NCBI GenBank assembly: GCA_002118135.1
Contig: BDIU01000178.1
Span: forward strand, 1-36,250
DNA length: 36,250 nucleotides
Direction: 5' to 3'
Source: Trebouxia sp. TZW2008
Lineage: Eukaryota; Chlorophyta; Trebouxiophyceae; Trebouxiales; Trebouxiaceae
Shown: positions 11,601 through 22,600 of the stretch, one piece after another
How positions within the stretch are numbered: the stretch's first letter is position 1
How the letters are laid out: every line of letters begins with the position of its first letter
Notes under the pieces: generated by a model
Seen by the model: only the letters and a program-made list of their open reading frames with translations
Told to the model about the DNA's origin: nothing
The model's database searches: none
Translations under genes and position numbers: made by a program

Positions 11601-13336
11601 AAGTGCTGCACACCATGTTGACTTTTGGGTGCATTTGCATGCTTTGGCACCATTGCCAAAGCCACCATGCCTGTACATGTCTGCGCTGCCATGTATGCAA
11701 TGTGCATGCACGCAGCAAGGCATTGTGTAAGATAGAGTGCACCACCTGAAGGGCTTGTGTGCAAGCAGCCATGGCAGCAGACATTGGGGCTCCCTCTACA
11801 AGGGCTCCTATAGCCTTTTCTTGTGCCTGCAGAAGGGCTTTGTACTCCTCTTCTTGCTGCTTGACAGGGTCCACCAGAAAAGTGCGTGCTATGTTGGCGC
11901 AGTACATGCTGTATCTGGCGCCCAAGCTGCACAAGATGACGTCATACTCCAACCGGCGGTCATCGCTTGCTGCACTGACTTTGAGGTCATATACACCACC
12001 GCTCTGAACAATTGGGGCATATGCAATGTCCAAGTTTGCTGCTGTGAGCTTGACTTGGATTTTTTGAGGGTCCACAAGAACCTGCTCAATCTCCTCGCTA
12101 AGTTTGCTGTGCTTCACCTTCTTCTCCTCATCAATGATTGCTGCATCATGCACAAGTTTGGTGTCTTGCCTTGAGCACCAGGGAGGGCACCACATCTGAC
12201 ATGCCATACATTCCATGTCCTGGCTAGAAATGCAGAAAGAGACTGTGCACCATGACCTGTCACAACTGGCATGCATGCACACAGAACATGTGATAAGTAG
12301 GTGCTCTTTATGCATGCATTGCAAATTTGTCATCAATCATTACAAGCCAGCTCTGAGGAAGCACCTTCTATCCTGGGAACGGTTGAGGTTTTCATGACTG
12401 ATGCGGTCATGAAGGCTGCCTTCTTGACATTTGTGATTTCTACATCATCCTTGACAGACAAGAGCTCTGCCAAGGCATTGCCAACATCGACTGTTGACAA
12501 GCCTGACTTTTCCAAGGCTGCTGTCCACAGATCTGTCAACTTGCCCTCAGGCTTGTCCTGCAGCAGAAGCAAACCTCTGTATGCTAGACAAGTGCAAAGT
12601 GCCCTTTGCACAGCTGCAACTACAGCCAAGTCAACAGCCCATGCTGTGCTGTGCATTGCACATGCAGCTGACACACCTTTGGCAAAGCTCCGACGCTGCT
12701 TTGTGCTGCCTGCTCTTTCAGAATATCAATGAGCTTCTGGATGTGTGTGCTGCCATCCTCTCCTTTTGCCTTTTCAAGAAATTCAAGCTTGATGCCTGCA
12801 TCTTGCTGGGCTGGATTGACCAGCTCCTGCAAGAGGGCCGCTGCAGATGCGCAGGCAGATACTTCAGCAAAGTGTCGATGTTTGCTTTGTTTGCTAGGCT
12901 TTGTTGCAACACCCAGCTAATTCGAAAGTACACTTGCCAGGCCACATCCTTACCCTTCTTACTGCTGGTCAAGACATGCAAAGCCTCCTTTGTGAAAGCC
13001 ATGATTGTATCTGCAGACCAGATTGTCAGTGTGGATGCCGGCGCTTGGCTGGACCTGCAATTTTTTTGACTGTGCAAGCACATACCTGGCAACTCATACC
13101 CAAACAACCAGACTTGAAGGGCAATGGACTTGTGATATCGCAGCTCTTCGCTTGACGTGCCCACTGGTACAATGAGAGCTTCAGTACCAACCCACGAATC
13201 TCCAGCCTGCGGTATCACAACCTATTGACCTAGCGCAGGAGTGACGTTTGCCCAAAACAGGGCAGCGCACCTTCCAATTGTCGTAAAGCTGCTTGAGCCG
13301 CTTGGTGAAGTTTGCCTTGTCGATTGTGACTGCCAT
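5691..13336 (-). CDS. SPT16: FACT complex large subunit SPT16 (histone chaperone)
   Basis: Nineteen exons with fully consistent phases give 1,040 aa, the normal SPT16 length. FACT (SPT16 with POB3/SSRP1) disassembles and restores nucleosomes during transcription and replication in the nucleus. Domains in order: N-terminal lobe, about residues 1-180 ([31 protein letters not shown]); catalytically dead M24 aminopeptidase-like domain, about 190-430 ([55 protein letters not shown]); dimerisation and middle regions ([28 protein letters not shown]); Rtt106-like PH region, about 790-910 ([48 protein letters not shown]); acidic tail from about 920; basic C-terminus [13 protein letters not shown]. Start chosen at [10 protein letters not shown] (ACGATGG context). 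It is divergent from the TPR-like gene. One acceptor (at 6720) is TTAAG. Confidence 0.97.
7771..7845. repeat. Dispersed two-hairpin element, copy A (in SPT16 intron)
   Basis: On the plus strand an A-rich stretch is followed by AATGTCTGCGC, a small hairpin (CGCC-GTAA-GGCG), GTCATAAC, and a perfect hairpin GCCTCTG-TGT-CAGAGGC. It ends AACCCGGGACAT, whose GACAT could pair with the initial ATGTC. About 60 nt align with copy B at 30931-30998 in another gene with roughly three-quarters identity. Read on the minus strand both copies end in a T-rich tract, as a Pol III transcript or SINE tail would. Origin is unknown. Confidence 0.6.
9021..9044. repeat. CTG microsatellite (8 units) in SPT16 intron
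   Basis: Eight uninterrupted CTG units on the plus strand (CAG in the SPT16 transcript) within the 506-bp intron 8953-9458, the longest intron of this gene. It lies about 70 nt from the 3' splice site, so it is not coding. Confidence 0.9.
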
Positions 13337-13635
13337 CGTGACTATAACAAGCTCGTGCGCTAAAGTTGCAAAGTGATCTGTCCGATTCTGCGAGACGCAG
13401 ATCACTGCCATGCCAAAATGCACGTCATGTCTGCGTGCTGAGAAGTTGTGGAGGTCAGTTCAGGGCTGTTCGCAGCTGTCTAGAAGTGAGCAGCCCCTAT
13501 GGGGCGCCAGATCGGAGCCAGTGTTGAGTTCAGTGTTTGCCAAAAAATGTGTTCAATTTAGGCAAGCGCAAGTCTCGTTGCAAATAGTCGAAGCCTTGCA
13601 GAAGTAGCGGATTGCGACCTCACCTGCTTTGCGCG
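13337..13635. promoter_or_regulatory. Compact divergent promoter of SPT16 and the TPR-like gene
   Basis: Only 299 bp separate the start codons of SPT16 (-) and the TPR-like nucleoporin (+). The region is less interrupted by TGCATG-type words than the introns and must contain both core promoters and 5' UTRs. I could not identify a convincing TATA box. Both products act in the nucleus, so co-regulation is possible but not shown. Confidence 0.5.
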
Positions 13636-16600
13636 ATGGAGGGGTCGGAACGCGAGGCACTTGAGGGCGGGTTACGTGACGTGGAACGCCGGCTCGCGCA
13701 GGCACGTATTGCTGCAGCTCTCGATCACGACTGCCCGGTTTTGCAGACGCGATGCTCACCATCGCTTTGCCAATTTGCAGGCGGTCCGAAGAGAGATAGA
13801 CATTGAAAAAGATAGTCAGGTATCGCATGCTCTCCACATATAAAACTGTATAGGTTTCGGAACACCTTGCACACATCTCGGGCCGAAGATCCAGTAGCGG
13901 CAGAAATTACTGTTTGGCGGTGTATCGCAGGATGCATTGGCAGAAGCGGAAGCATTTCGGCACGAAGCCTTGCATCGGGAGCAGCAGCTGGCTGCGCAAG
14001 TGGCACAGGAGCAGTTTGAGAAGGACAAACTGGCAAAGGCAAGTCCTGCACGGTTGTGCAGTCTTACAGGTCTACTGTGGTCAACACAATTATATATGCA
14101 GGAGCTGAATGCTGCAAAAGCGGCCACTGACAACTTGCAAGCCACACAAGGGTCTCATGACCGGGCTTACAAGCAGAAGGAGACTGAGGTGTGCACAAGC
14201 GCTGCAGCACAATACTTGATACCATTGAAGCAACCCTGTGTCTGGACTTTGCCTGACTTTCAATCATCTCTTGCAGGTGCTGTCCGTCAGAGAGACAAAC
14301 AGACTTCTTGACAGCAAAGTGCAGCAGCTGCAAAGTCAGCTGCATGAGCAAGCCACAAACAACAACCAAGCCAGGGTAGGGTGCATCTGTTTACTGATTG
14401 ATTCATGCATGCCTTTGTCAGCTGTAACAATACAGTCCAATGATCTGTTGTGTAAATAGAATTTATCACGTGATTGTGCAGGAGTCTGTTATGGCATTGA
14501 CTAAGGAGCGAGGTGAGCTGGACATGAGGCGCATGCAAGCTGAAAATGAATTGCGGCAAAGCCAGCACACAAAGCAAACTCTCGAAATGGAGAAGGACAT
14601 CCTGCAAAAGGATGTGACATCCCTGCAAAAACAGCTTGATGAAAAGAGCGATGCATTGAGGCAATCCTGGAGTGATGCAAGTTCCAAGGTAATCACATGA
14701 TAGTCACAAGCCTGATACTTTCCAGTCTTAATGCTCAGTCTGTGCGGCTCAAGTCCTGTCTCGCCGGCCAGCTTGTCCTTCGGTCCCCACAAATATACGT
14801 GATGCTCAATTCTTGAAAGTTGGACAGGACGCCGCCACTCCAAATTTGTTCAGGCCGGCGCCTGAGGGTCTGGAACTTGGTCTTGCCCAACTGGACAGTC
14901 TTGGGTGATTCGCTTTTGAGCACGTCCAAGCCGTCTGCTCCTTGAAGTCAATGCAACATGTCTGAGAGGCTGTCTGCTTTTGCGACTCAGTTCTGCGCAC
15001 TTGTGAAGCATGCATGCCTGAAATAGCTTGTCAGAAAGCAACTCTGAGAATGCACCTCAGCTGAAACAGCAATCTGTCATGTGCCAAGAGTCTGACTTTT
15101 GTCATGCTGTACATGTCAAGGGCATCTGTCAGGTCCGATAACCACAGCTGCTGTGATGTCCTGACTCATGCTGCTGCATGCAGGCGCATGAGCTTGAACA
15201 ACAGCTGAATGATGCACAGAACCAGCAACAGGCGCTAGCCGCCTCCAACAAGCAGCTTGAGCAGCAAAACAGTCGTTTGACTGAGCAGCTTCAGAAAGCA
15301 CAAAAGGAGTCACAGGACGCACAGCATCATTTGCAGCAACAAAGTTCAGCTTTTGAAGAGGAGCTGGCATCCTTGCACACCCTGGCCAGCCGACATAAGG
15401 AAGAAAGGGTGTCTCTTGAGAACGACAAGCAGAATCTCAATAGCTTGGTGCAAGAGCTGACACGAGCAGCTGAGGTATATTGCCTGTACACCAACCTCTT
15501 CACTTGTCACATACACCTTTGAGGAACGTGTTGTGCCAACTTCATGCCTTCTCTGCTTCTTGTCATAGAGCTACAAATCTTTATTGCTGCACACAGTCTT
15601 AGGTGTAAAACAATGTTTTGCGACAGTCTGCTTTCAACTGTACTAAATGTGAACTTTACAATCAACATTCAGCTGGGCACTTTTTGCAGGCTTACCAGGC
15701 TGAGCAGCAGCAGACAGTGACTGAGCTGGAGCAACGCTTGGCTGCAGCAGAGCAAGCCTGCAAGGAGAGGGACGCAACAATTCAGCGCTGCAAGGAAGTC
15801 ATGGGCTCAGAGCCAGACGCAGCTGCATTGCAGAGCTTCCAGGCTGCAGACAGCAGCAGCGCAGACACGTCAGGTCCAGATCAGCTATCTCCGGTCCAGT
15901 CATACTCCCAGCGTGTCAGCCTTCTTCGTGAGAACAACAGCCTGAAGCAGGAGATTGCAAGATTGCAAAGCGAGTGGCATCAGGTATGCTGCAACTGAGC
16001 TTTGTCAGAGGTAGCATGCTAGTTGCATGCAATGAAGCTGTAAATCAAGTTCATAGTGCCTGGGTACGCATGCAGTTCATGTTCAGTCTGCCTCCATCTG
16101 CTGCTACATCAGAATCTGAAGCATGCCTTACTGGTTTCCATGTCTGACAAACACATGCTCTGGCAGTATGTCATGTTCAATTCTGCGCTTTTGTTTGTGT
16201 GTGCAGATTGTCTTTGTTGTGCAACATATCCTTTGTATGGATATTGATCCCTTGCTGCATACTTTGAGTTTATCTGCTTGTCCACAGCTCCGGCAGGGTC
16301 CTGATGCTTGTATGGGGATCATGTGAGAGATTGTTACTGGCAATCTGCTATTTGATTGACGAGTGCACGAGTTGTCTTGAATGAGACAAACCATTGTGTT
16401 GTTCGCAGTTTGAGAGCACTGTTGTTCCAGAAGCCCAGCAGGCTCAGCATCTGGCCGAGAGGAACACAGACCTTGATGAGGCCAATGCAAGGCTGTCAGC
16501 CCAGGTCCAGGTGTCCAATGAGAAGGCTAAGCGCTCTGTTGAGACTGCAATCAAGTGGCAGAGTCAGTTTGACGATGAGAAGGCAGCACATGGGTAAGTC

Positions 16601-19600
16601 TCCTCAGGGAGGCACACGTGGATGCATTGCTTGTGCAACAACAACTTTGCCCAGTGTCTTCAGCATGTCAAATGTGATGGCATAATTGTGTTGATATGCA
16701 CATTTGTGCCTTCAACAACATAAACTCAGTGCAAGTTGTTGAAGCATCAGCAGCTAGCCAAGGTCATTTTGCACGCATATGTCAGTCTTTCAGCATGCTG
16801 TCATGTGAATGTCAAAAGCACCCAGCAACCTGAGTTGTACATATCTGACAGTTGTCAGATTAGACACTTGTTAAGGCTCAAAGGACCTCCTTACCAGCTG
16901 CTGGCTTCAGGGTGACAAGGAAGCTGCTGAAGGAGGCTCAGCATCAAGTGGTGCTACTGGCTAATGAGAATAGGCAGCTGAATGGCGTCAGGGAGCGTGC
17001 TGTCATGCCTGCCTGGTCTTCTGCGACTCTTGGAGCCAATCTTGTAGAGTTCAAGACCACTCAGGTCAGCATTATTTTTGCATCAACATCACTTGAAGTA
17101 AGAGGAATGACACATGCAAGTGACCAATGCCAACTCATGCTGAGTGTAATTAAAACAACCCGACCTGGCAGGCCTAGACTTAGGCAACATACACCTTGCA
17201 TCTGTGTGTGGATGAGTGATCTATTGCTGCTGTCATCATATTCAGTCATCAATATGCTCAATGCTGTTTGGTCATCAGTGGCATGTGCAACCTTTGGACG
17301 AATGCTCATCTTGATGCTGTCAATGTGCAGGACCTTGTCCTGAAGAATGAGGCATTGCGACGGCTGATTCATGAGTTGCAACTCAAGTCTGAACAGCAGC
17401 TCAAGCAAAAGGATGCACAAGCTCAAGAGCATGAGCAGCAGATGATGAAGCGCTATGAGGGCTCTCTGTCAGCTGCTCGCCAGCAAAATGCTGATGCCAT
17501 GGTGATGTGCTCCCTCTACTTTGCATCTGAACCTGGTGGCTTGCATCCCCTCTGCATCTCCCCTTGGCACAAAGTGACTGCTTTGTGCAGATTCTGTGTC
17601 AGTCATCTGCAATGGACCATGTCCTCTCAGCTCGCCACAAAAGTCTGCTGCCGCTCAGTTCGCCACATGTGTTTACTGCTGCTGGGCTGTTGCAACAGTC
17701 GCCAGCTTATGCAACCTTCCAAGCTGCAGCTTCAGTCTGTATCAACTGCCAACAGCCTGGCATGTTTGACAAGGTGACTTTCCCTCACAAACTGACTTGG
17801 TATTTTGTGCTTGCAGGCTCAGCTGCAGCACATGATGCAGCAAAGGGATGCAGCGCAGCAGGCAGCCAAGACTGCTGCAGAAAAGACTGCTGCGGCGTCC
17901 CATCCTCACCAGGTGACCTGCCTTTATAGTCATGTCATTCACAAAATGTGCCTGTCTGCATGCTGCCATCCTTACCTCTATCAGGGAGTATGTCCACCTA
18001 CTCCCTGATGTTGTGCCTGTTGAGTGACTCGTAGTCAGCTTTTCCTCCATGTTATGATTGTCATTGTGCACTCAGTGTCGACACACAGCAGTGTACATCA
18101 TTACATCAAAGATACTTTGAGATAGTGAAGGGTCTATGCTCACTTGCATATGCTGTCTACAGAATGGGGACATGCAGCCTAGTCAACAGCACCGAGTTAG
18201 TGAGCTCGAAAGGGAACTGAGCAGGCTGAGGCAAGACGGGCAGGCCCATGACCGGGACTCCAGGCAGCAGCTAGAGTCAGCCCGCCAGGCAGCCAGCCAG
18301 GCCCGTCATGATGCTGCCCAGGCCACCGCTCGTGCCACCTATGCTGCCAGCCAGGTGCAGCAGCTGCAGGACGAGAAGTCGCGCATGGCAGACATTGCAG
18401 ACAACTGGCAACGGCAAGGCAGGGAACAGCAGGCAAGTTGTGCTTACTTAGACTGAAGCCTTTTGGTGAACTTTCATCTGCATGAGATGCTGATTGCACC
18501 TGGCAGGAGCAAGCTCTTTGATACATCACGTGCAGCTTAGACTGACAGTGCATCTACGTATTTTGAACAAACTTGAACATCACGCGTCCTGAAGGTGATG
18601 CCAAGCAGACACTGCCCTTGCAAGAACTGACTTGTGCCAAGCACACCTTGCAGATGTGCTAGAAAATGTCAACAGCAATAACATTATAAAGTTATCAAGT
18701 ACCAAGCGCAAGCACAGCTCCTGTGCTGTCAGGGACATGTCTGCTAGTTCTGCAGCCTGTTGCATCCCATAGCATTTGTTTTCTTGCACGAGTTACAGAG
18801 TCACAGAGTTACAGCTGATACTCCTGCTTGCTTTTTAGGAGCTCATTTCAAGCTTGAACCGACGGCTGGACCAGCTGCAAAACCAGGCTAGCAGGGCACA
18901 GGATGAAGCCGCCCAGCTGCGCCAGAAGGTGGCTGTGCTTACTGCCCAGCAAGAGCTGCTGCACAAGGACAACCAGCGCCTGCTGCATGAGTCCACAGAG
19001 CATTCATCAGCCCGCTGGCGTCTGTCTGCAGAGCATGACACCGAGCTTCGGCTGAACAGCCAGCAGCGCGAGGCAGATGCCAAAGAGAGGGCCAGGCTGC
19101 ACTCAGAGCTCAGCGCTTTGCAGAGGGACCTCACCGATGCACGTCAACAGCTGGTGGAAGAGCAGACCTCACACCGCTATCAGTCCTCTGCACAGGAAGC
19201 TGCCGATGCCAGGTATTCCAGTGAATTGCTTGTCCTGACTTTGGCTGCAGGTTGCCAATGGCTTGCCCTGAGGTCACTTAAGCGCATGGGGCTGTGTGCT
19301 GTGTGTGCTGACAAGCATAGGTGGCATGCATGTATCTATCTGATCATGCTTGAAACAGCTCAGAAGGCAGTTCATGGTGCGCAGCATGTTGGCCGTGCCC
19401 TTCTTTGAGAGGGCCTTGTATGAAATGCCAGAGGAGCAAGTTACCCCTGATGCAGTCACTGCTTTGGCTGATTCCATAGAGAAAGACGTAGAGGGCGGTT
19501 TGGCTCAGAAGGCTCTTGTGCATCTGTTTCGGTCAATATAATGCAATCAGCAGAGGAACTTAGGCAAGATTGTCAAAATGACTCTGTGCCACAGGCTGAC

Positions 19601-22600
19601 AAAGCAGCAGGAGGCCCAAGACCGCCTGCAAGAGGCTGTTTCTGATGTCAAACAGCAGCTAGCTGCAAGTGAGGCCAGGAACGCCTCACTACAGGCCACA
19701 ATGGAGAAGGCTGAGGAGAGGGCAGCATCTCTGCAGCTACAGCTCAAAGCCAAGGCATCCCCCGCTTCAGGTCTGCCCTCCTTTCAGGGATTGCTGTTGC
19801 TGCTCAGCATTGTATTCCAAGGCCTGTGAGACAGTACGACGCCAGGCTTGGCTGTGTGAGAGCTTCAAGAAGCAAGCAAGGCATGCTTCGACAAGTCTTC
19901 AGCTGCTCATCATGTCCCTCATGAGCGGATGAAAGCGCAGCATCCTTTTGCCCTTTACTTGCCCTACATAAATCATCACAAAGCGCCAAGCCTTACGCCA
20001 CAATCACTGCCTGCCTTGACTTGACTATAAACTCTATTCTGGTGCATGTTGCATAAGTTAGCTGTACTTTGCTCAACTTGTCTTGACTTTGACTTTGACT
20101 TGAACTTGTCTGCATAGGTGGCGAGGCAGGGGCAAGCAGTGGCAGCAGCAAGGAAGCAGAGCTAGCCAGCACCATAACAGCCCTGCGCAAGGATTTGGAG
20201 GAGGCCCAGAAACAGGCTGCCCAGGAGGCTGGGCATGTTGCCCAGTTCAGGAGCCTGGCAGAAGGAGCAGAAGAGAACACCAAGATTGTGCAGGCATGAT
20301 CAGCTATGCTCACAAATAAAAGCTCCTTGCATCAGGACATACACCTTTCTGACACCAACTTGCGCAACACGTTTTGGTGTCACAATGCCCTGCAATCACA
20401 GGATATCAGCAGGACAACGCGGCAAGCTTGGTGTCATGCTATTTTGGTCTGCTGATGCGTGCTTGCTTCTGCAGTCTCTTGGCTGCAAGACCATGACGCA
20501 GGTCCAGTCTGCTTTGCTGATGCAAGGTACTATATGACTACTTTGCTGACGCAAGACACTTGTTGACCGATGGCTGTGTTCAGTGTCGTGACAGTTCAAC
20601 AGCCAGCTGCTTTGCATTACCTACATCAACTACTTGTGCCTCTCCCTCACAGGCTCAGCTTGACAGCCTGAAGGCTGAAACAGCTCAAGCTGCAGATGCA
20701 CTGCGTCAGGCAAAGCAACAGGTGGCAACAGCTGAGAAGGACCTCAATGCATCTCGCCAGGCTGCTTATGAGGCTGCCCAAGCCGCCACTCAGGACAAGC
20801 AGCGGACACATGCCACCATCACCAACTTACAGGTCTGTATCAGACACTACCACACTGTGTGATGTTGACTGCCTCTGCAGCAGCATCTTACTGCTACGGT
20901 CCAATCCGTTGCCCACGGCCTGTCAAGCCTGACTGCAAGTGACCTGCTAATGCTGCTTCAACATGATCAACACAGGCTTATGCATGTGATCTGACATCAA
21001 CAGACGCTTTTATGCTGTCTGGCGACCATAAGCAGACAGACGCGTCTGCAATGCCTTGAACAGTATCTTTGTGTGTCACCCGTGTCAGACCTCGATTTCC
21101 AATAAGTAGGCTGAGCTGGTGGTTGCCAAGAGGCACAGCGGCGCAGAGGCTGAAAGACACAAGAAGGCTGAGGCAGACCTAGCAAGCCGCACAGATGAGC
21201 TGAGGCAGGAGCAGGCCAGCTACAACAAATCTGTAAGTTCCTGTCACTTGTGTCCTCAGTGGATCACTGTATGCAATGTTTCATTACAGTAACATGCAAT
21301 ACGCAAGTATCAAAGAGTGTGGAGCACCGAGACGCCTAATTTCTGCATACTACTGGCGCCAATGCCTCAGACATGGCTGACGTTGCAAGAATTCTAGAGT
21401 TCTGACCACTGAACGCAGAGTGTGGCACCCCACAGCTTCTATTCAAAAATCTTGTGAAAGTTTTGTTTCGTCTGTACCAGATGGTGATTTCTGTTACTAT
21501 TTCCAGATGCTATGCTGATGCCTGAGGAGCGCAATGCAGGTGGTGGAGCATGCAGAGACTGTGAAGAAGCTGAGTAAGCAGGAGGACCTGGTGTCTCAGC
21601 TGCAGCAGGCCCAGGCAGCACACCAGGCTGCCATCGAGCTAGCACATGAAGCCAAGGTATTGCTGCAAGGCCTCTTGTGTGTGCTTGCATCCAGCAGTCT
21701 GTCTAGCAATGCTCTGCGGCACTCTTGTTGGTTTGTGCCGGCAACGTCCTGTCCTGCTGACAGTTGCGTGTACAGCCAAAAGTACAATGCATATTATTGG
21801 GCACGTATCTAAATAGAAGCTGCAAAACATGCACATGCATTCTGCATTATCATGGATCTGATGCCCATCATTGCCCTTTCCTTCCGGCTGACCTTGACAG
21901 GAGGTCTTGTGAGTCTCCCATTAGCGCCTCTTCGCTCCAAGTGGAGTCATCTTCCTTCCCATTTCTCTTCAGTCAGATATTGTGTGGTGCAGGCTTCTGC
22001 AGATCTGGCTTGGCAGCAGGAGCGCTCCAAGCTACAGTCAAATATTGCAGCAGAACAGCAAAGACTGCAAGACTTGGAAAAAGTCAATGCACAGTTGCAA
22101 GTCCACCTTGACAACCATGCCCGAGCAGCTGCGGGGCAAGCTCCAGATGAAGGTGACCTCTGCATGTTTCAATTCTATGTTCGTGTTCTCTTGAATCAGC
22201 ATTTGTCGATGCAATTTGATTGGCATGCATGCTGCAGCCTTGTCGTCATCTTTCTGTATAATCTGCGGCCCTCTAAAAGCAGGTGTGGCTGGGTTGTGTG
22301 TGAATGTTCAAGATATGGAACTGCACACAGAAGCTACCCATCTGGGCACAGTCGCGCTGGGTTCTTTGATTGAGTCATCTCGCAGCACCGGCTGCAACAT
22401 GATCCAATCAATCACTGTCAGTTGCTGAGAGAGGCCCCATCATGTCACCTGCACCTGTATTTCACTGGCAATTTCTGTCCGTAGAAAAGGGAATGCATAT
22501 CAAGTCAACCGGCCCAGGAGCTGCACTTGACAAGCTGATTGTGATGCTGCAGGTGGGCAGCTGGCGGGACTGGTGCAATACTTGCAGAAGCGGCTGCGCA

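Larger units (their letters stand above)
5691..13336 (-). other. SPT16: Exon map of SPT16
   Basis: Exons in transcription order: 13336-13271, 13206-13086, 13010-12954, 12840-12677, 12557-12365, 12140-11746, 11441-11297, 11042-10888, 10550-10420, 10225-10042, 9788-9459, 8952-8810, 8561-8339, 8085-8021, 7655-7442, 7113-6967, 6719-6565, 6218-6096, 5802-5691. Total 3,123 nt including the TGA stop. Each junction was fixed by phase and by continuity of SPT16-like protein sequence. Introns run from 64 to 506 nt. Those over 300 nt (6219-6564, 7114-7441, 7656-8020, 8953-9458, 10551-10887, 11442-11745) hold nothing recognisable except the element at 7771-7845 and the CTG tract at 9021-9044. Confidence 0.92.

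Noticed and set aside
12141..12190. SPT16 exon extended upstream to TKLVHDAA
   Set aside because: The acceptor at 12141-12143 gives [13 protein letters not shown], which matches the expected SPT16 spacing better than the longer form.
12841..12930. Extra SPT16 exon (ANIDTLLK)
   Set aside because: No acceptor and donor give matching phases; joining 12954 to 12840 reads [12 protein letters not shown] and fits SPT16 without it.
16279..16325. Extra TPR exon (LRQGPDACMGI)
   Set aside because: A CAG acceptor and GTGAGA donor exist, but the exon would end at phase 2 while the next exon needs phase 0.
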